From: Winogradskyella forsetii
Lineage (GTDB): Bacteria > Bacteroidota > Bacteroidia > Flavobacteriales > Flavobacteriaceae
Assembly: GCF_013394595.1 (NCBI RefSeq)
Contig: NZ_CP053348.1
Coordinates: 2,010,001-2,074,000 of the forward strand
Direction of reading: 5' to 3'
Length of the DNA: 64,000 nt
Shown here: one piece after another, positions 49,486-58,566 of the stretch
How the letters are laid out: the number at the start of each line of letters is the position of its first letter
Position numbering within the stretch: position 1 is the first letter of the stretch
The notes under the pieces: generated by a model
The model's database searches: none
The model's input: only the letters and a program-made list of their open reading frames with translations
What the model was told of the DNA's origin: nothing
Position numbers and translations under genes: made by a program

Positions 49486-50903
49486 GTATCTTTACTGCCT
49501 CCTCCTTGTGATGAGTTAACCACAATAGACCCTTTTTTCAAAGCCACTCGTGTTAAGGCTCCCGGAATAATTTTTATATCATCTCCATACAGCGCGTAAG
49601 GTCTTAAATCTACATGCCGTCCTTCAATAGTATTGTCTGCTATTGTTGGCACCCTCGATAAGTTAATCATGGGTTGGGCAATATAATTCCGAGGTTTATT
49701 CTTAATTTTAGCAATGAATTCCTGTTGTTCTTTTTTTGTGGATTTTGGTCCGATGAGCATCCCATAACCACCTGAAGCATCAGTTTGTTTCACTACCAAA
49801 TTGTGAATATTTTCAATCACATATTTGCAATCATCTGCTTCATCACATATATAGGTTTTTACATTAGGCAAAATCATGTCTTCACCCATATAATATTTAA
49901 TGATTCTAGGAATATAGGCATAAACCGCCTTGTCATCTACAACGCCTGTTCCTGGTGCATTAACTAATACCACATTGCCTTTAAGATAAGCCCTAAAAAG
50001 ACCTGGCGTACCTAATAAAGATTTCTTGTTAAAAACTTCTGGATCAATAAAATCATCATCCACACGACGGTAAATCACATCCACACGCTTCAGACCATTG
50101 GTCGTAATCATGTAAACGATATCATTTTTAACAATTAAATCACGGCCTTCCACCAACTCTGCTCCCATTTGCTGTGCTAAATAGGAATGTTCAAAATAAG
50201 CCGAATTGTACATACCTGGCGTCATCACAGCAACGGTTGGTTTGTCAATATCAACTAACGATTCCAAGGTATCCCTTAATGTATGGGTGTAATTATAAAC
50301 TGGTTTCACGTCAAGTTTTTCGAATAGCTCAGGAAATGTTCGTTTTAAAATTTCTCGATTTTCTAACATATAGGATACGCCTGAAGGACATCTTAAATTA
50401 TCCTCAAGTACATAATACTTGCCATCTCCACCCTTAATTAAATCGGAACCCGTAATATGGCACCATATATCCTTTGGTGGTTTGAATCCCACTAATTCCT
50501 TTAAATAAGAAACACTGGATAGAATCATTTCTTTCGGAATAATTTTATCCTTAAACACGTTTTGATCATTGTATATATCCTGAATGAACAAGTTTAGCGC
50601 TTTAATACGTTGCTGTAAACCTTTTTCGAGGTGATTCCATTCGTTATTAGCGATGATTCTGGGTATGATGTCTAAATGAAGAATCCGCTCTATACCTTGG
50701 TTATCATTATACACATTAAAGGTCATTCCAAATGAGAGCTGCGCTCTGTCCGTGGCATGTTGAAGTGTGTTTAATTTTTTCTGACTCATACTTTGCAGCC
50801 GTTCTGCAAATAATTGATAATTAGGTCTTATGTTGTTGTTTTCATCGAACATTTCGTCATAAAAGCCCTTGGTATCATAGGCTGAGAAGTCTAATTTTGG
50901 CAT
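49467..50903 (-). CDS. Circularly permuted ATP-grasp ligase
   Basis: First gene of the minus-strand cluster, 478 residues. ATP-grasp features include KYYVLEDNLRCPSGVSYML, PTVAVMTPGMYNSAYFEH and VVKQTDASGGYGMLIGP, with the final NSSQGGGSKDTWVL block. Family members are thought to join an amino acid or amine to an acid with ATP. The C-terminus overlaps the alpha-E gene by 19 bases, so the pair is coupled. The ATP-grasp half of the fusion at 42902 is its relative, though the two have diverged. The 440 bases upstream hold the promoter. Confidence 0.94.
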   Translation of the reverse strand: MPKLDFSAYDTKGFYDEMFDENNNIRPNYQLFAERLQSMSQKKLNTLQHATDRAQLSFGMTFNVYNDNQGIERILHLDIIPRIIANNEWNHLEKGLQQRIKALNLFIQDIYNDQNVFKDKIIPKEMILSSVSYLKELVGFKPPKDIWCHITGSDLIKGGDGKYYVLEDNLRCPSGVSYMLENREILKRTFPELFEKLDVKPVYNYTHTLRDTLESLVDIDKPTVAVMTPGMYNSAYFEHSYLAQQMGAELVEGRDLIVKNDIVYMITTNGLKRVDVIYRRVDDDFIDPEVFNKKSLLGTPGLFRAYLKGNVVLVNAPGTGVVDDKAVYAYIPRIIKYYMGEDMILPNVKTYICDEADDCKYVIENIHNLVVKQTDASGGYGMLIGPKSTKKEQQEFIAKIKNKPRNYIAQPMINLSRVPTIADNTIEGRHVDLRPYALYGDDIKIIPGALTRVALKKGSIVVNSSQGGGSKDTWVLNS

Positions 50904-51343
50904 AAGCGGTTTATAAGTTTTATAATTAAAAGTGCTTTTCAGAGGTTTTTACCTAATACTTTAGGTCTAGTTTAATCTCTAAAAAATGAAATAATACAGT
51001 GTGAATAAAATAAAGTGATAATTGTTTATAATGGTCATTGCATTCCAACAAAGTACAAAAAATATTGCTGAAATACTAATAATAACGTGGACTTTACGAT
51101 TCCTATAATTAATTAGAATAAAAATATTAATATAGAAATACAGTAATAATAAAATTGAGATATCCTAAAAAGCGTACAGATTCATCTGATGGTTAACCGG
51201 CATTTTCTAAGTATCAAGATTGACTTTAAATTCAGGTGATAAATGAATTAACGGAGACTTGGAAAAATTCCAAATAAACCATCAGGCATAAAAAAAATCA
51301 GACAACCCTAGTCATCTGATTTTTTCTTAATATAATTTTTAGC
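50904..51343. other. Intergenic region upstream of the minus-strand amidoligase cluster
   Basis: 440 AT-rich bases. Apart from the terminator at 51292-51325 I see no open frame, RNA gene or long repeat. The promoter of the minus-strand cluster must lie between 50904 and about 51280, but no TAnnTTTG box stands out. Confidence 0.5.
51292..51325 (-). terminator. Intrinsic terminator after the GlcG-like gene
   Basis: Arms 51292-51302 and 51315-51325 pair perfectly over 11 bases (AAAAAATCAGA with its complement) around 12 bases, with a T-run on the minus strand. It lies 18 bases past the stop of the gene at 51344. Confidence 0.8.
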
Positions 51344-51742
51344 TTATAAAGCGTCGCATCCCGCTTTTGCAACAGTATGGTCATTTTCCACAGTGCTTCC
51401 GCTCACACCAATAGCGCCGATAATTTTACCAGAATCATTCTTAATAGGTAAACCTCCAGGAAATGAAATTAAACCTCCATTGGAATGTTCAATATTAAAA
51501 AGTGATGCTCCTGGCTGCGATAGCTTTCCTATTTCACCTGTTGGCATATCGAAAAAACAGGCGGTCTTTGCTTTTTTAAGCGCTATGTCAGCACTTCCTA
51601 ACCATGCGCCATCCATCCGTGCAAAGGCAACTGGATTGGCACCTGTATCAACAATTGAGATATTCATTTTTGTATCAATTTTCTGCGCCTTATCTAAAGC
51701 CTTTTTTATAATGGTCTGTGCTTGTGCTAATGTAATATTCAT
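51344..51742 (-). CDS. GlcG/HbpS family heme-binding-like protein
   Basis: A 132-residue single-domain protein from the ATG at 51742 ([20 protein letters not shown]); the frame extends 9 codons further without merit. It follows the GlcG/HbpS fold: [21 protein letters not shown], then [14 protein letters not shown], and a C-terminal [20 protein letters not shown]. Members bind heme or cobalamin, or accompany glycolate and propanediol pathways; others have no known role. No signal peptide, so it is cytoplasmic, unlike secreted HbpS. Monocistronic. Confidence 0.92.
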   Translation of the reverse strand: MNITLAQAQTIIKKALDKAQKIDTKMNISIVDTGANPVAFARMDGAWLGSADIALKKAKTACFFDMPTGEIGKLSQPGASLFNIEHSNGGLISFPGGLPIKNDSGKIIGAIGVSGSTVENDHTVAKAGCDAL

Positions 51743-52006
51743 CGATTTATAAATTTTAATGTTTGTCATTCAAAGTACAACTTATCGCAACCAATGCCAA
51801 CAAGTAGAAGTCAATTAGCATAACGTTAACGTTTAGTAGTGCTATAAAAAATGGCACCTCTATAATTGATTACAAATTCGACTTTTAGAATTAAAAAACC
51901 AAGCTTAGAATTCGCTTTAACTATGTGTCAAATTTCAAAATCCATTAAAAGTAATTATCTTGCCGTCGGTAATCAATTAGTATAAACTACCTGAAGAATT
52001 TTAAAA

Positions 52007-53344
52007 ATGATCTACACCATCATCGATGTTGAAACTACGGGACAAGGCAATCGCATGACCGAGATTTCCATTTTCAAATATGATGGTAGCATTGTTATTG
52101 ACGAATTTACCTCATTGATAAATCCAGAAAGTTACATTCCTACGCACATCACTGCACTCACAGGAATTGATAATGCTTTGGTTGCAGATGCACCGACCTT
52201 TGAAGAAGTCGCTCAAGATATTTTGAACATTACAGAAGACACCATTTTTGTAGCCCATAACGTGAACTTTGATTATAACATAATCAACGGTGAATTTAAA
52301 CGTATTGGCATGGAATTTACAAGAAAGAAATTGTGTACGGTTCGTTTATCCAGACGTTTAATTCCAGGCCATCGTTCTTATAGTTTGGGAAAATTATGTA
52401 AAGCTTTAGATATCAATTTAGTGGATAGGCACAGAGCCAGAGGTGATGCCGAAGCGACAGTTATTCTGTTCGGATTATTATTACAACAACCTAAGGCCGA
52501 TGACGTTTTTAAAGAATTTCTAAACAAAAACTCTAGAGAATCGACCTTACCTCCTAACCTTCCTAAAGAAATTTTTAATGCTTTACCGTCCAAAGCAGGA
52601 ATCTATTATTTTAAGGATAAAAGAGGAAAAGTGATTTATGTCGGGAAAGCGATAAATATAAAAAAACGGGTGCTCAGTCATTTTTATAGTAAAACAAAAA
52701 AGTCGTTGCAAATGGTCAGGGAAACCAGAGATATTGATTTTGAAATTTCTGGTAGTGAATTAATTGCTTTGTTGATGGAAGATGCAGCGATAAAGCATCA
52801 CTTTCCTATTTATAATGTTTCGGCAAAGCGCAGTATTCAGTCGTATGCCATTTTTTCTTATGAAGATAGAAAGGGTATATTACATTTAGCGAGTAACAAA
52901 GGGCGTTTGGTACCAAATCCCATCCTCACTTTTTTTAATGTGAGAGATGTTCGTTTATATCTTGAAAAACTATGTGAAAAATATAATCTTTGTCCTAAAT
53001 ATTGTCATTTACAGGAAGCTGTTTCGGAGTGTTCTCATTATAGTATTAAAAACTGTAATGGCGTCTGTAGAGATGAAGAACCTATCGAATCTTATAACAA
53101 CAAAGTTCTTGAAGCTATCCATGATATGTCCAATCAAAAGGAAAACATTATTCTCAAAGAAAAGGGAAGAAATCAAAATGAGGAAGCTTTTGTTATGATA
53201 AAAGATGGTGCGTATTTAGGTTATGGATTTATAGATAAGGGAGAACAAATCAATCATATAGACGATTTAAACACGTTTCTGATTCCACAGAAAAATAGCG
53301 TTGATGTTCAGAAGATTTTACGGCCAGTGTTGTTGAAGATTTAA
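52007..53344 (+). CDS. DEDD 3'-5' exonuclease fused to GIY-YIG (UvrC-like) nuclease
   Basis: A 445-residue fusion. Residues 1-170 are a DnaQ-type exonuclease with Asp7 and Glu9 in IIDVETTG, the second Asp in AHNVNFDYN and the H-x-A-x-x-D end HRARGDAEATV. Residues 195-275 are a GIY-YIG domain: GIYYFKDKRGKVIYVGKAIN, then the Arg in IKKRVLSHF. A UvrC-like Cys block follows (CEKYNLCPKYCHLQ and CNGVC). The exonuclease-UvrC-N pairing is known in other phyla (DnaQ-UvrC fusion) and in E. coli Cho lacks the exonuclease. It probably incises and trims damaged DNA. Monocistronic, with a 306-base tail. Confidence 0.94.
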   Translation: MIYTIIDVETTGQGNRMTEISIFKYDGSIVIDEFTSLINPESYIPTHITALTGIDNALVADAPTFEEVAQDILNITEDTIFVAHNVNFDYNIINGEFKRIGMEFTRKKLCTVRLSRRLIPGHRSYSLGKLCKALDINLVDRHRARGDAEATVILFGLLLQQPKADDVFKEFLNKNSRESTLPPNLPKEIFNALPSKAGIYYFKDKRGKVIYVGKAINIKKRVLSHFYSKTKKSLQMVRETRDIDFEISGSELIALLMEDAAIKHHFPIYNVSAKRSIQSYAIFSYEDRKGILHLASNKGRLVPNPILTFFNVRDVRLYLEKLCEKYNLCPKYCHLQEAVSECSHYSIKNCNGVCRDEEPIESYNNKVLEAIHDMSNQKENIILKEKGRNQNEEAFVMIKDGAYLGYGFIDKGEQINHIDDLNTFLIPQKNSVDVQKILRPVLLKI

Positions 53345-53650
53345 AATGTGTATTATGCAAAATTACACCTTCATTTATTTGGAAGTTATCATTATTTTCC
53401 TTAATTTAGTATTATCATAATTGGGGTGCTTAAGTTAAACAGCTGAAATTATACCCATTGTACTTCTAAGGATAATGCCAATTGAAGGAAATTATGATAT
53501 CAAAGAGAATCAAGACTTAAAAAATCTTCATTCTCTTTGTTTCTTTTATGCTATTGGTAAATTCATTCTTCCAACAAAAAGTGATTTATAATTGGCCATA
53601 AAAAAATCCCGCTGTTGCGAGATTTTTATTCTTTTTATCAATTCTGGGAA
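53345..53650. other. Intergenic region before the CsbD gene
   Basis: 306 bases between convergent genes, with the terminator at 53601-53628. The rest is AT-rich, with no open frame and no RNA gene seen. Confidence 0.5.
53601..53628 (-). terminator. Intrinsic terminator for the CsbD gene
   Basis: A run AAAAATC at 53602-53608 pairs with GATTTTT at 53621-53627, and CGC/GCG pairs inside around TGTT with a C-A mismatch. On the minus strand it ends in a T-run, fitting the CsbD gene that stops at 53651. Confidence 0.7.
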
Positions 53651-53851
53651 TTAATACTTTAAATCGTTAAGGAAGTCATTCACTTTCTCCTTTGATTCAC
53701 CCGTACGTTTCTGAATTCGACCTAATAGTTCGTCTTCCTTACCTTCTTGATAATCTAGATCATCATCGGTAAGTTCTCCCCATTCTTGTTTTAATTTTCC
53801 TTTAGCAATATTCCAATTGCCTTCTGCTTTATCTTGCCATGGTTTAGACAT
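53651..53851 (-). CDS. CsbD-like stress-response protein
   Basis: A 66-residue hydrophilic protein with the CsbD pattern MSKPWQDKAEGNWNIAKGK, then KQEWGELTDDDLDYQEGKED and RTGESKEKVNDFL. CsbD-like proteins are induced in the general stress response of Bacillus and are widespread in other phyla; their molecular role is unknown. Length and motif fit the family exactly. It has its own terminator. Confidence 0.95.
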   Translation of the reverse strand: MSKPWQDKAEGNWNIAKGKLKQEWGELTDDDLDYQEGKEDELLGRIQKRTGESKEKVNDFLNDLKY

Positions 53852-54204
53852 AATTCTTTAGTTTTAATTTGTTGCTTAACGTAAACCACTTTGATTTACT
53901 AATATAAAATTAAGGCAAATACCACAGGCTAATTATCGCAATCGATTTAGAAATTAGTTCAAATAAAAATTTTAGAAGGATTTAACTAATGACTGCTCCA
54001 AGAGCTGACTAAAATTGTCATTTATTTTATCACGAAATACGCAATTATCCTTGATGATAGTTCAAATAGATATATGAAAGTAATTCAATCAGTACGATAT
54101 AATTTCGTAATAATTTTATCTTTTTAATAACCTTACGCCATATTAATAACCAATAAAACCATCGAATTCGATGGTTTTATAATGTCAACTATGTATGTGA
54201 ATGT
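53852..54204. other. Intergenic region between CsbD and cold-shock genes
   Basis: 353 bases. The only notable element is the palindrome at 54153-54180. The rest is AT-rich without a recognisable gene or promoter. Confidence 0.5.
54153..54180 (-). terminator. Perfect 28-base palindrome, terminator of the cold-shock gene
   Basis: Positions 54153-54180 are exactly self-complementary (centre GAATTC), so the hairpin has 12 pairs with a 4-base turn and ends in T-rich sequence. It lies 25 bases past the stop at 54205. Confidence 0.75.
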
Positions 54205-54453
54205 TTATTTCTTAATGACGCGTACGTTGGTAGCAATCGGTCCTTTATCACTTTGTTCAATATTAAACGTGACACGGTTTTTATCCCTGATTTTATCTAC
54301 TAGATTTGATTTATGTACAAAGATTTCTTCATCAGAATCTTTAATGGTTATAAATCCAAATCCTTTTTTGAAATTGAAAAATTTCACAGTTCCTTCGTGG
54401 ATTCCGCTCGTTTTATTTGAATTGAATAGTTTATTTATTAAATTTTTAAACAT
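54205..54453 (-). CDS. Cold-shock domain protein with N-terminal extension
   Basis: An 82-residue RNA chaperone-like protein from the ATG at 54453; a start at 54480 is possible. The first 20 residues (MFKNLINKLFNSNKTSGIHE) form an amphipathic helix not found in classical CspA. The CSD follows with RNP1 as KGFGFITI and RNP2 as EIFVHKSNL. Such proteins bind single-stranded nucleic acid and unfold RNA, or act as regulators. A CAAATATA element at 54498-54505 (minus strand TATATTTG) fits the -7 consensus. Confidence 0.93.
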   Translation of the reverse strand: MFKNLINKLFNSNKTSGIHEGTVKFFNFKKGFGFITIKDSDEEIFVHKSNLVDKIRDKNRVTFNIEQSDKGPIATNVRVIKK

Positions 54454-54546
54454 TGATTTTGTATTAATGGCTTTGGTCAATAATTTGTTCTACGCTACAA
54501 ATATAAGAAATTCAAAAAGGTGTATGTGCTTTTTTACGCTAATTAG

Positions 54547-57069
54547 TTACCCTTCTCTTCTTAAAACTTCTAAGGGCGAACTTCGCAGTACCGTTTGAAT
54601 ATTGCTTAACCCGATACCTAAAACCAATAACGTGATACCTGGTAAAAATACTAAAAACGGAATCCATGAAGGTGCAAAAGGCTCTTTGAATACCAATAAT
54701 GCCAAACACAAACTACTTAATAATGCCAATAAAATTCCGACTAAACTTCCAATTAAACCTAAGAACACATATTCAAATGCTGAAATTTGTAAAATCTGGG
54801 TATTCTTTGCGCCCAATGTTCTCAATAACACACTTTCCTTAATACGTTGATATTTACTGGTTCGCACAGAACCTATTAATACAATGATACCTGTGAGTAT
54901 GCTAAAGAATGCCATAAAGTTAATGATCCACGTGACTTTATCCAGAATATCTTCTACAATGGTAAAAACCTGTCGTAAATCTATAATGGAAACATTGGGA
55001 AATTCCGCCACCAATTCACGTTGTAAGGCTGCAGAACCTTCTTGATCTGGAACATTTGTTGCCATCACACTAAACTGCGGTGCATCTTCTAATACGCCTT
55101 TTGGAAAAACAACGGAAAAGTTTGGTTTTAACTGTTGCCAATCCACCTTGCGAATACTTCCTATTGTGGTTTCCATTAGAACGCCTTGCACATTAAACAC
55201 AATAGCATCGCCAACGCCAATATTTAAATCCAACGCCAAATTATCTGAAATGGAAATCACTACGGGATCATCAGCATTGAGTTCTGGAGTCCATTGTCCA
55301 TCTTGAAGCGATTCTGAACTGGTTAAAGAATCACGATAAGTTGTTCTAAACTCATGGTTTAGCACCCAGCGCTTTATCTGTGTCGTGGAATCTTGTCGCA
55401 AGGCATTAACCAACTCCCCTTTTATGCTGTGCAATCGCATAGTTACTAATGGAATATTATCAATTACGGGTAAACCTTTTGACGTAATCAATTGCTTTAC
55501 TGCTTCACGCTGTTCCGTTTGCACATCCAGAATAATCATATTGGCGTTCGCAGATGTGTCTATCTCTGATTTGGTTAATAAAATATCCTTTGTGAAATAT
55601 AAGGTACTTATTAAAAACGTACCCAAACCAATGGCAACGACCAAAACAACGGTTTGATTGTTTGGCCTGAATAAATTCAATAAACTTTGACGTAATGTAA
55701 AGCCCCAACGTTTAGGGAAAAACTTTCGAATTCCTTTAATACAAAGCAAAGCTACACCAGCCAAAATGCTAAATGTTATAAAAGTAGCTCCCACAAAAGC
55801 GAGCGCATAAATGGCGTCTTTGAGCAACCAGAATGAAAATAAAAACAGAAAAAGTATAATAGCTGCGAATACCAAATAGCGTACTTTTTTAGGTTCCTGT
55901 GCCGCTTGTTCATCTACCCGTAACACTTCCAATGGCGATACATACCACGTTCTAAGCAATGGTAAAAGCGCAAATAGCACAGACATAAAAAGCCCAAGAA
56001 AAACACCCATAAAAATAGGTTGTGCTGAGATGCTAATTTCTACATCAAAAGGTAAAAAATCCTTTAAGAGATAAGGGAATAATTCTTGAAGCCCAATACC
56101 TATAAGTGCTCCGATTAAACCACCAACAATCCCAATTCCTGAAATTTGAATGAGGAAAATCAGAAAACTTTGAAGTCTTGATGCGCCCATACATTTTAAA
56201 ACAGCAATCGCTTTGAGCTTTTCCTTGATGTATATATGAACCGAACTGGCAATACCAATACAACCCAACAATAAAGCGATAAAAGCTGCCAAATTCAAAA
56301 ATTTACCAACATTGTCATAGCGCTTCCCTAAACGTTTACTTGTGCTTGCATGTGTGTCTAAATCTGCATTTTCAGCTTTCAGCATAGGATCAACCTTATC
56401 TTCAAAACGTTCTAAGTTTAAAGTGTCGGATGTTTTATAGAAGTACTGATACTCTTTTCGGCTACCAAATTGTATGAGTTCGGTATCTTTAATTAAACGG
56501 TATGGAATTAAAACTGGAGGCGCAACAGAAGTCGAAATAGCCGTACTTCCCGGTATGGCTTTTAATGCACCAGTAATCGGTAAGGTCAATTCCCCAACTT
56601 TAATAGAATCGCCTGGTTTTATATTAAATTGCAGTAACAATGTAGCATCAACTAAAGCACCACCAGACTCTTGATAAGTTGCTGCTGCTGAAGCGGGTTG
56701 CGTATCAATAGTGCCGTAAAATGGAAAGCCGCCTTCCAAACCACGCACCTTTACTAATTTGGTACCACCATTTTTCGGAAAGGCAACCATGGAAACAAAG
56801 TTGACTTCGGAAGCATCCGGTTGTAAGGAGTCTATAATGGCTTGGGCTCTTTCGGTTGGTACTTGTCTGGAGTCAATAATGTAATCAGCTCCCATCAACG
56901 CTTTGGATTGCAGTTGTATATTATCCTTCAGATTTGTACTAAAGAGTTGAATAGAGACCACAGCCGCAATACCCAAAATAATAGAAGCCATAAATAGCAG
57001 CAGACGTACTCTACTCGCTTTGGCATCTCTCCATGCCATTTTGAATAGCCAGATAGTTTTTTGATTCAT
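54547..57069 (-). CDS. ybbP: ABC transporter permease, FtsX type (YbbP-like)
   Basis: Inner-membrane permease of 840 residues with two FtsX-like units. A helix at about 20-45 is followed by a periplasmic domain, three helices near 255-370 with SVLFALLPLLRTWYVSPLEVLR, a central helix set near 395-445, a second periplasmic domain, and three helices in the last 130 residues ending RSSPLEVLRREG. The two repeated motifs PLEVLR mark the ends of each unit. Length and plan match E. coli YbbP (804). It lies 17 bases after the YbbA-like ATPase. The substrate is unknown; lipids or lipoproteins are likely for this family. Confidence 0.92.
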   Translation of the reverse strand: MNQKTIWLFKMAWRDAKASRVRLLLFMASIILGIAAVVSIQLFSTNLKDNIQLQSKALMGADYIIDSRQVPTERAQAIIDSLQPDASEVNFVSMVAFPKNGGTKLVKVRGLEGGFPFYGTIDTQPASAAATYQESGGALVDATLLLQFNIKPGDSIKVGELTLPITGALKAIPGSTAISTSVAPPVLIPYRLIKDTELIQFGSRKEYQYFYKTSDTLNLERFEDKVDPMLKAENADLDTHASTSKRLGKRYDNVGKFLNLAAFIALLLGCIGIASSVHIYIKEKLKAIAVLKCMGASRLQSFLIFLIQISGIGIVGGLIGALIGIGLQELFPYLLKDFLPFDVEISISAQPIFMGVFLGLFMSVLFALLPLLRTWYVSPLEVLRVDEQAAQEPKKVRYLVFAAIILFLFLFSFWLLKDAIYALAFVGATFITFSILAGVALLCIKGIRKFFPKRWGFTLRQSLLNLFRPNNQTVVLVVAIGLGTFLISTLYFTKDILLTKSEIDTSANANMIILDVQTEQREAVKQLITSKGLPVIDNIPLVTMRLHSIKGELVNALRQDSTTQIKRWVLNHEFRTTYRDSLTSSESLQDGQWTPELNADDPVVISISDNLALDLNIGVGDAIVFNVQGVLMETTIGSIRKVDWQQLKPNFSVVFPKGVLEDAPQFSVMATNVPDQEGSAALQRELVAEFPNVSIIDLRQVFTIVEDILDKVTWIINFMAFFSILTGIIVLIGSVRTSKYQRIKESVLLRTLGAKNTQILQISAFEYVFLGLIGSLVGILLALLSSLCLALLVFKEPFAPSWIPFLVFLPGITLLVLGIGLSNIQTVLRSSPLEVLRREG

Positions 57070-57086
57070 ATTAATATAGAATGTAT

Positions 57087-57776
57087 TTAAACGGCTTCAG
57101 TACGAAGGTTGGTTAATATTTTTCCGCCTTTAAGTCTTAGTATTTGCTGTGTGCGGTTGGCCAAGTCCAAATCGTGTGAAATTATGACCAAAGTGGTTCC
57201 AGCTTCTTTGTTAAGATCGAATAATAATTTGATCACTTTTTCTCCGGTTTCCTCATCCAAATTACCAGTTGGCTCATCAGCAAACAAAATAGAAGGCGAA
57301 TTGGCAAAAGCCCTTGCCAAAGCTACGCGCTGCTGTTCTCCACCCGAGAGTTGTGATGGATAATGATGAAAACGGTCTGCCAAACCCACTTTATCAAGTA
57401 ATTCCATACTTTTCTTTATAGCATCGGAATTTCCTTGTAATTCTAGTGGAACACTTACGTTTTCTAAAGCCGTCAGTGTTGGTAACAATTGAAAATTTTG
57501 AAATATAAATCCGACTTCCTTATTTCGCAGCTGCGCACGTTGGTCTTCGTTTAAGCGACTTAAATCCTGTCCACATAATTCAACTGTACCTGAATTGGGC
57601 TCATCAAGTCCTGCGCACAATCCCAACAAGGTGGTTTTTCCACTACCCGAAGGCCCAACGATGGAAAACGTTTGTCCTTTCTCAACTTCAAAAGTGATGT
57701 CCTTTAAAACCGTTAATTGTTTGTTACCACTAGAATATGTCTTTTCTAGCCCAGTAATCTTTAATATATTTGGCAT
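57087..57776 (-). CDS. ybbA: ABC transporter ATP-binding protein (YbbA/LolD-like)
   Basis: Cytoplasmic ATPase of 229 residues. Walker A is GPSGSGKTT, the signature is LSGGEQQRVALARAF and Walker B is ILFADEPTGNLDEETG, typical of the MacB/LolD branch. It energises the FtsX-type permease that follows 17 bases downstream. The divergent gene 27 bases away is an arylesterase of the TesA type, which repeats the tesA-ybbA-ybbP neighbourhood known from E. coli, so the function may be linked to lipid or thioester metabolism at the envelope. Confidence 0.94.
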   Translation of the reverse strand: MPNILKITGLEKTYSSGNKQLTVLKDITFEVEKGQTFSIVGPSGSGKTTLLGLCAGLDEPNSGTVELCGQDLSRLNEDQRAQLRNKEVGFIFQNFQLLPTLTALENVSVPLELQGNSDAIKKSMELLDKVGLADRFHHYPSQLSGGEQQRVALARAFANSPSILFADEPTGNLDEETGEKVIKLLFDLNKEAGTTLVIISHDLDLANRTQQILRLKGGKILTNLRTEAV

Positions 57777-57803
57777 ATTAATATTTTAATTTAGATACAA
57801 CTT

Positions 57804-58550
57804 ATGTTGAAGGCTCAAAATAAACAATTGCGGTCATATTTACCAATCGCAATCACCCATAAAATCTTAAAGTTTTGTTATTTTATCATGGCCATTTTAC
57901 TCTTGGCCTGTGGGAACAATAAATCTGAAAACACCACACCTGAAACATCCTCTGCAGAGCAATCTGATGAGCCTTTGACAGAAACTTCCACAACCAAAAC
58001 CATTTTATGCTTTGGAGATAGTATTACGGCTGGTATGGGATTGGAGGACAGTAAAGATGCGTTTCCTGCTGTTTTACAGCGAAAAATTGATTCGTTAGGC
58101 TTGAATTATACGGTAGTTAATTCGGGTTTAAGCGGAGAAACCACAGCTGGAGGGAAAAGCCGTATAGATTGGGTGCTCAAACAACCAATTTCCATATTTT
58201 TATTAGAGCTTGGTGCCAATGATGGTTTGCGAGGCGTCACGTTGACCGAAACACGTGCTAATCTGCAAGCGATTATAGATGAAGTTAGGCAGAAAAGTCC
58301 AAAAATCGATATTATCCTTGCGGGTATGGAATTACCTCCAAATATGGGACAAGATTACACAACCGAATTTCGAACGATGTACAGAGAATTGGCTGAAAAG
58401 AATGATGTGGAATTTATTCCATTTATTTTAAAAGATGTTGGCGGTATTGCAGAACTCAATCAGAGTGATGGGATACATCCTACTGTTGAAGGCCATAAAA
58501 TTATTGCGAACACGGTTTGGGAAACTTTAGAACCTTTACTGAAATCATAA
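57804..58550 (+). CDS. tesA: SGNH arylesterase/thioesterase (TesA-like) lipoprotein
   Basis: A 248-residue GDSL hydrolase, divergent from ybbA with only 27 bases between starts. Catalytic residues: Ser in CFGDSITAGMGLED, Gly in VNSGLSGETTAGG, Asn in ELGANDGLRG, and the Asp-x-x-His pair in DGIHPTVEGH. The N-terminus carries a lipoprotein-type signal, FCYFIMAILLLACGN, so it is exported and anchored, which differs from the soluble periplasmic TesA of E. coli. The first 18 residues precede the hydrophobic segment; an ATG at 57888 gives too short a signal. The next gene starts 16 bases downstream. Confidence 0.93.
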   Translation: MLKAQNKQLRSYLPIAITHKILKFCYFIMAILLLACGNNKSENTTPETSSAEQSDEPLTETSTTKTILCFGDSITAGMGLEDSKDAFPAVLQRKIDSLGLNYTVVNSGLSGETTAGGKSRIDWVLKQPISIFLLELGANDGLRGVTLTETRANLQAIIDEVRQKSPKIDIILAGMELPPNMGQDYTTEFRTMYRELAEKNDVEFIPFILKDVGGIAELNQSDGIHPTVEGHKIIANTVWETLEPLLKS

Positions 58551-58566
58551 GGCTCGACCAGCTAAA

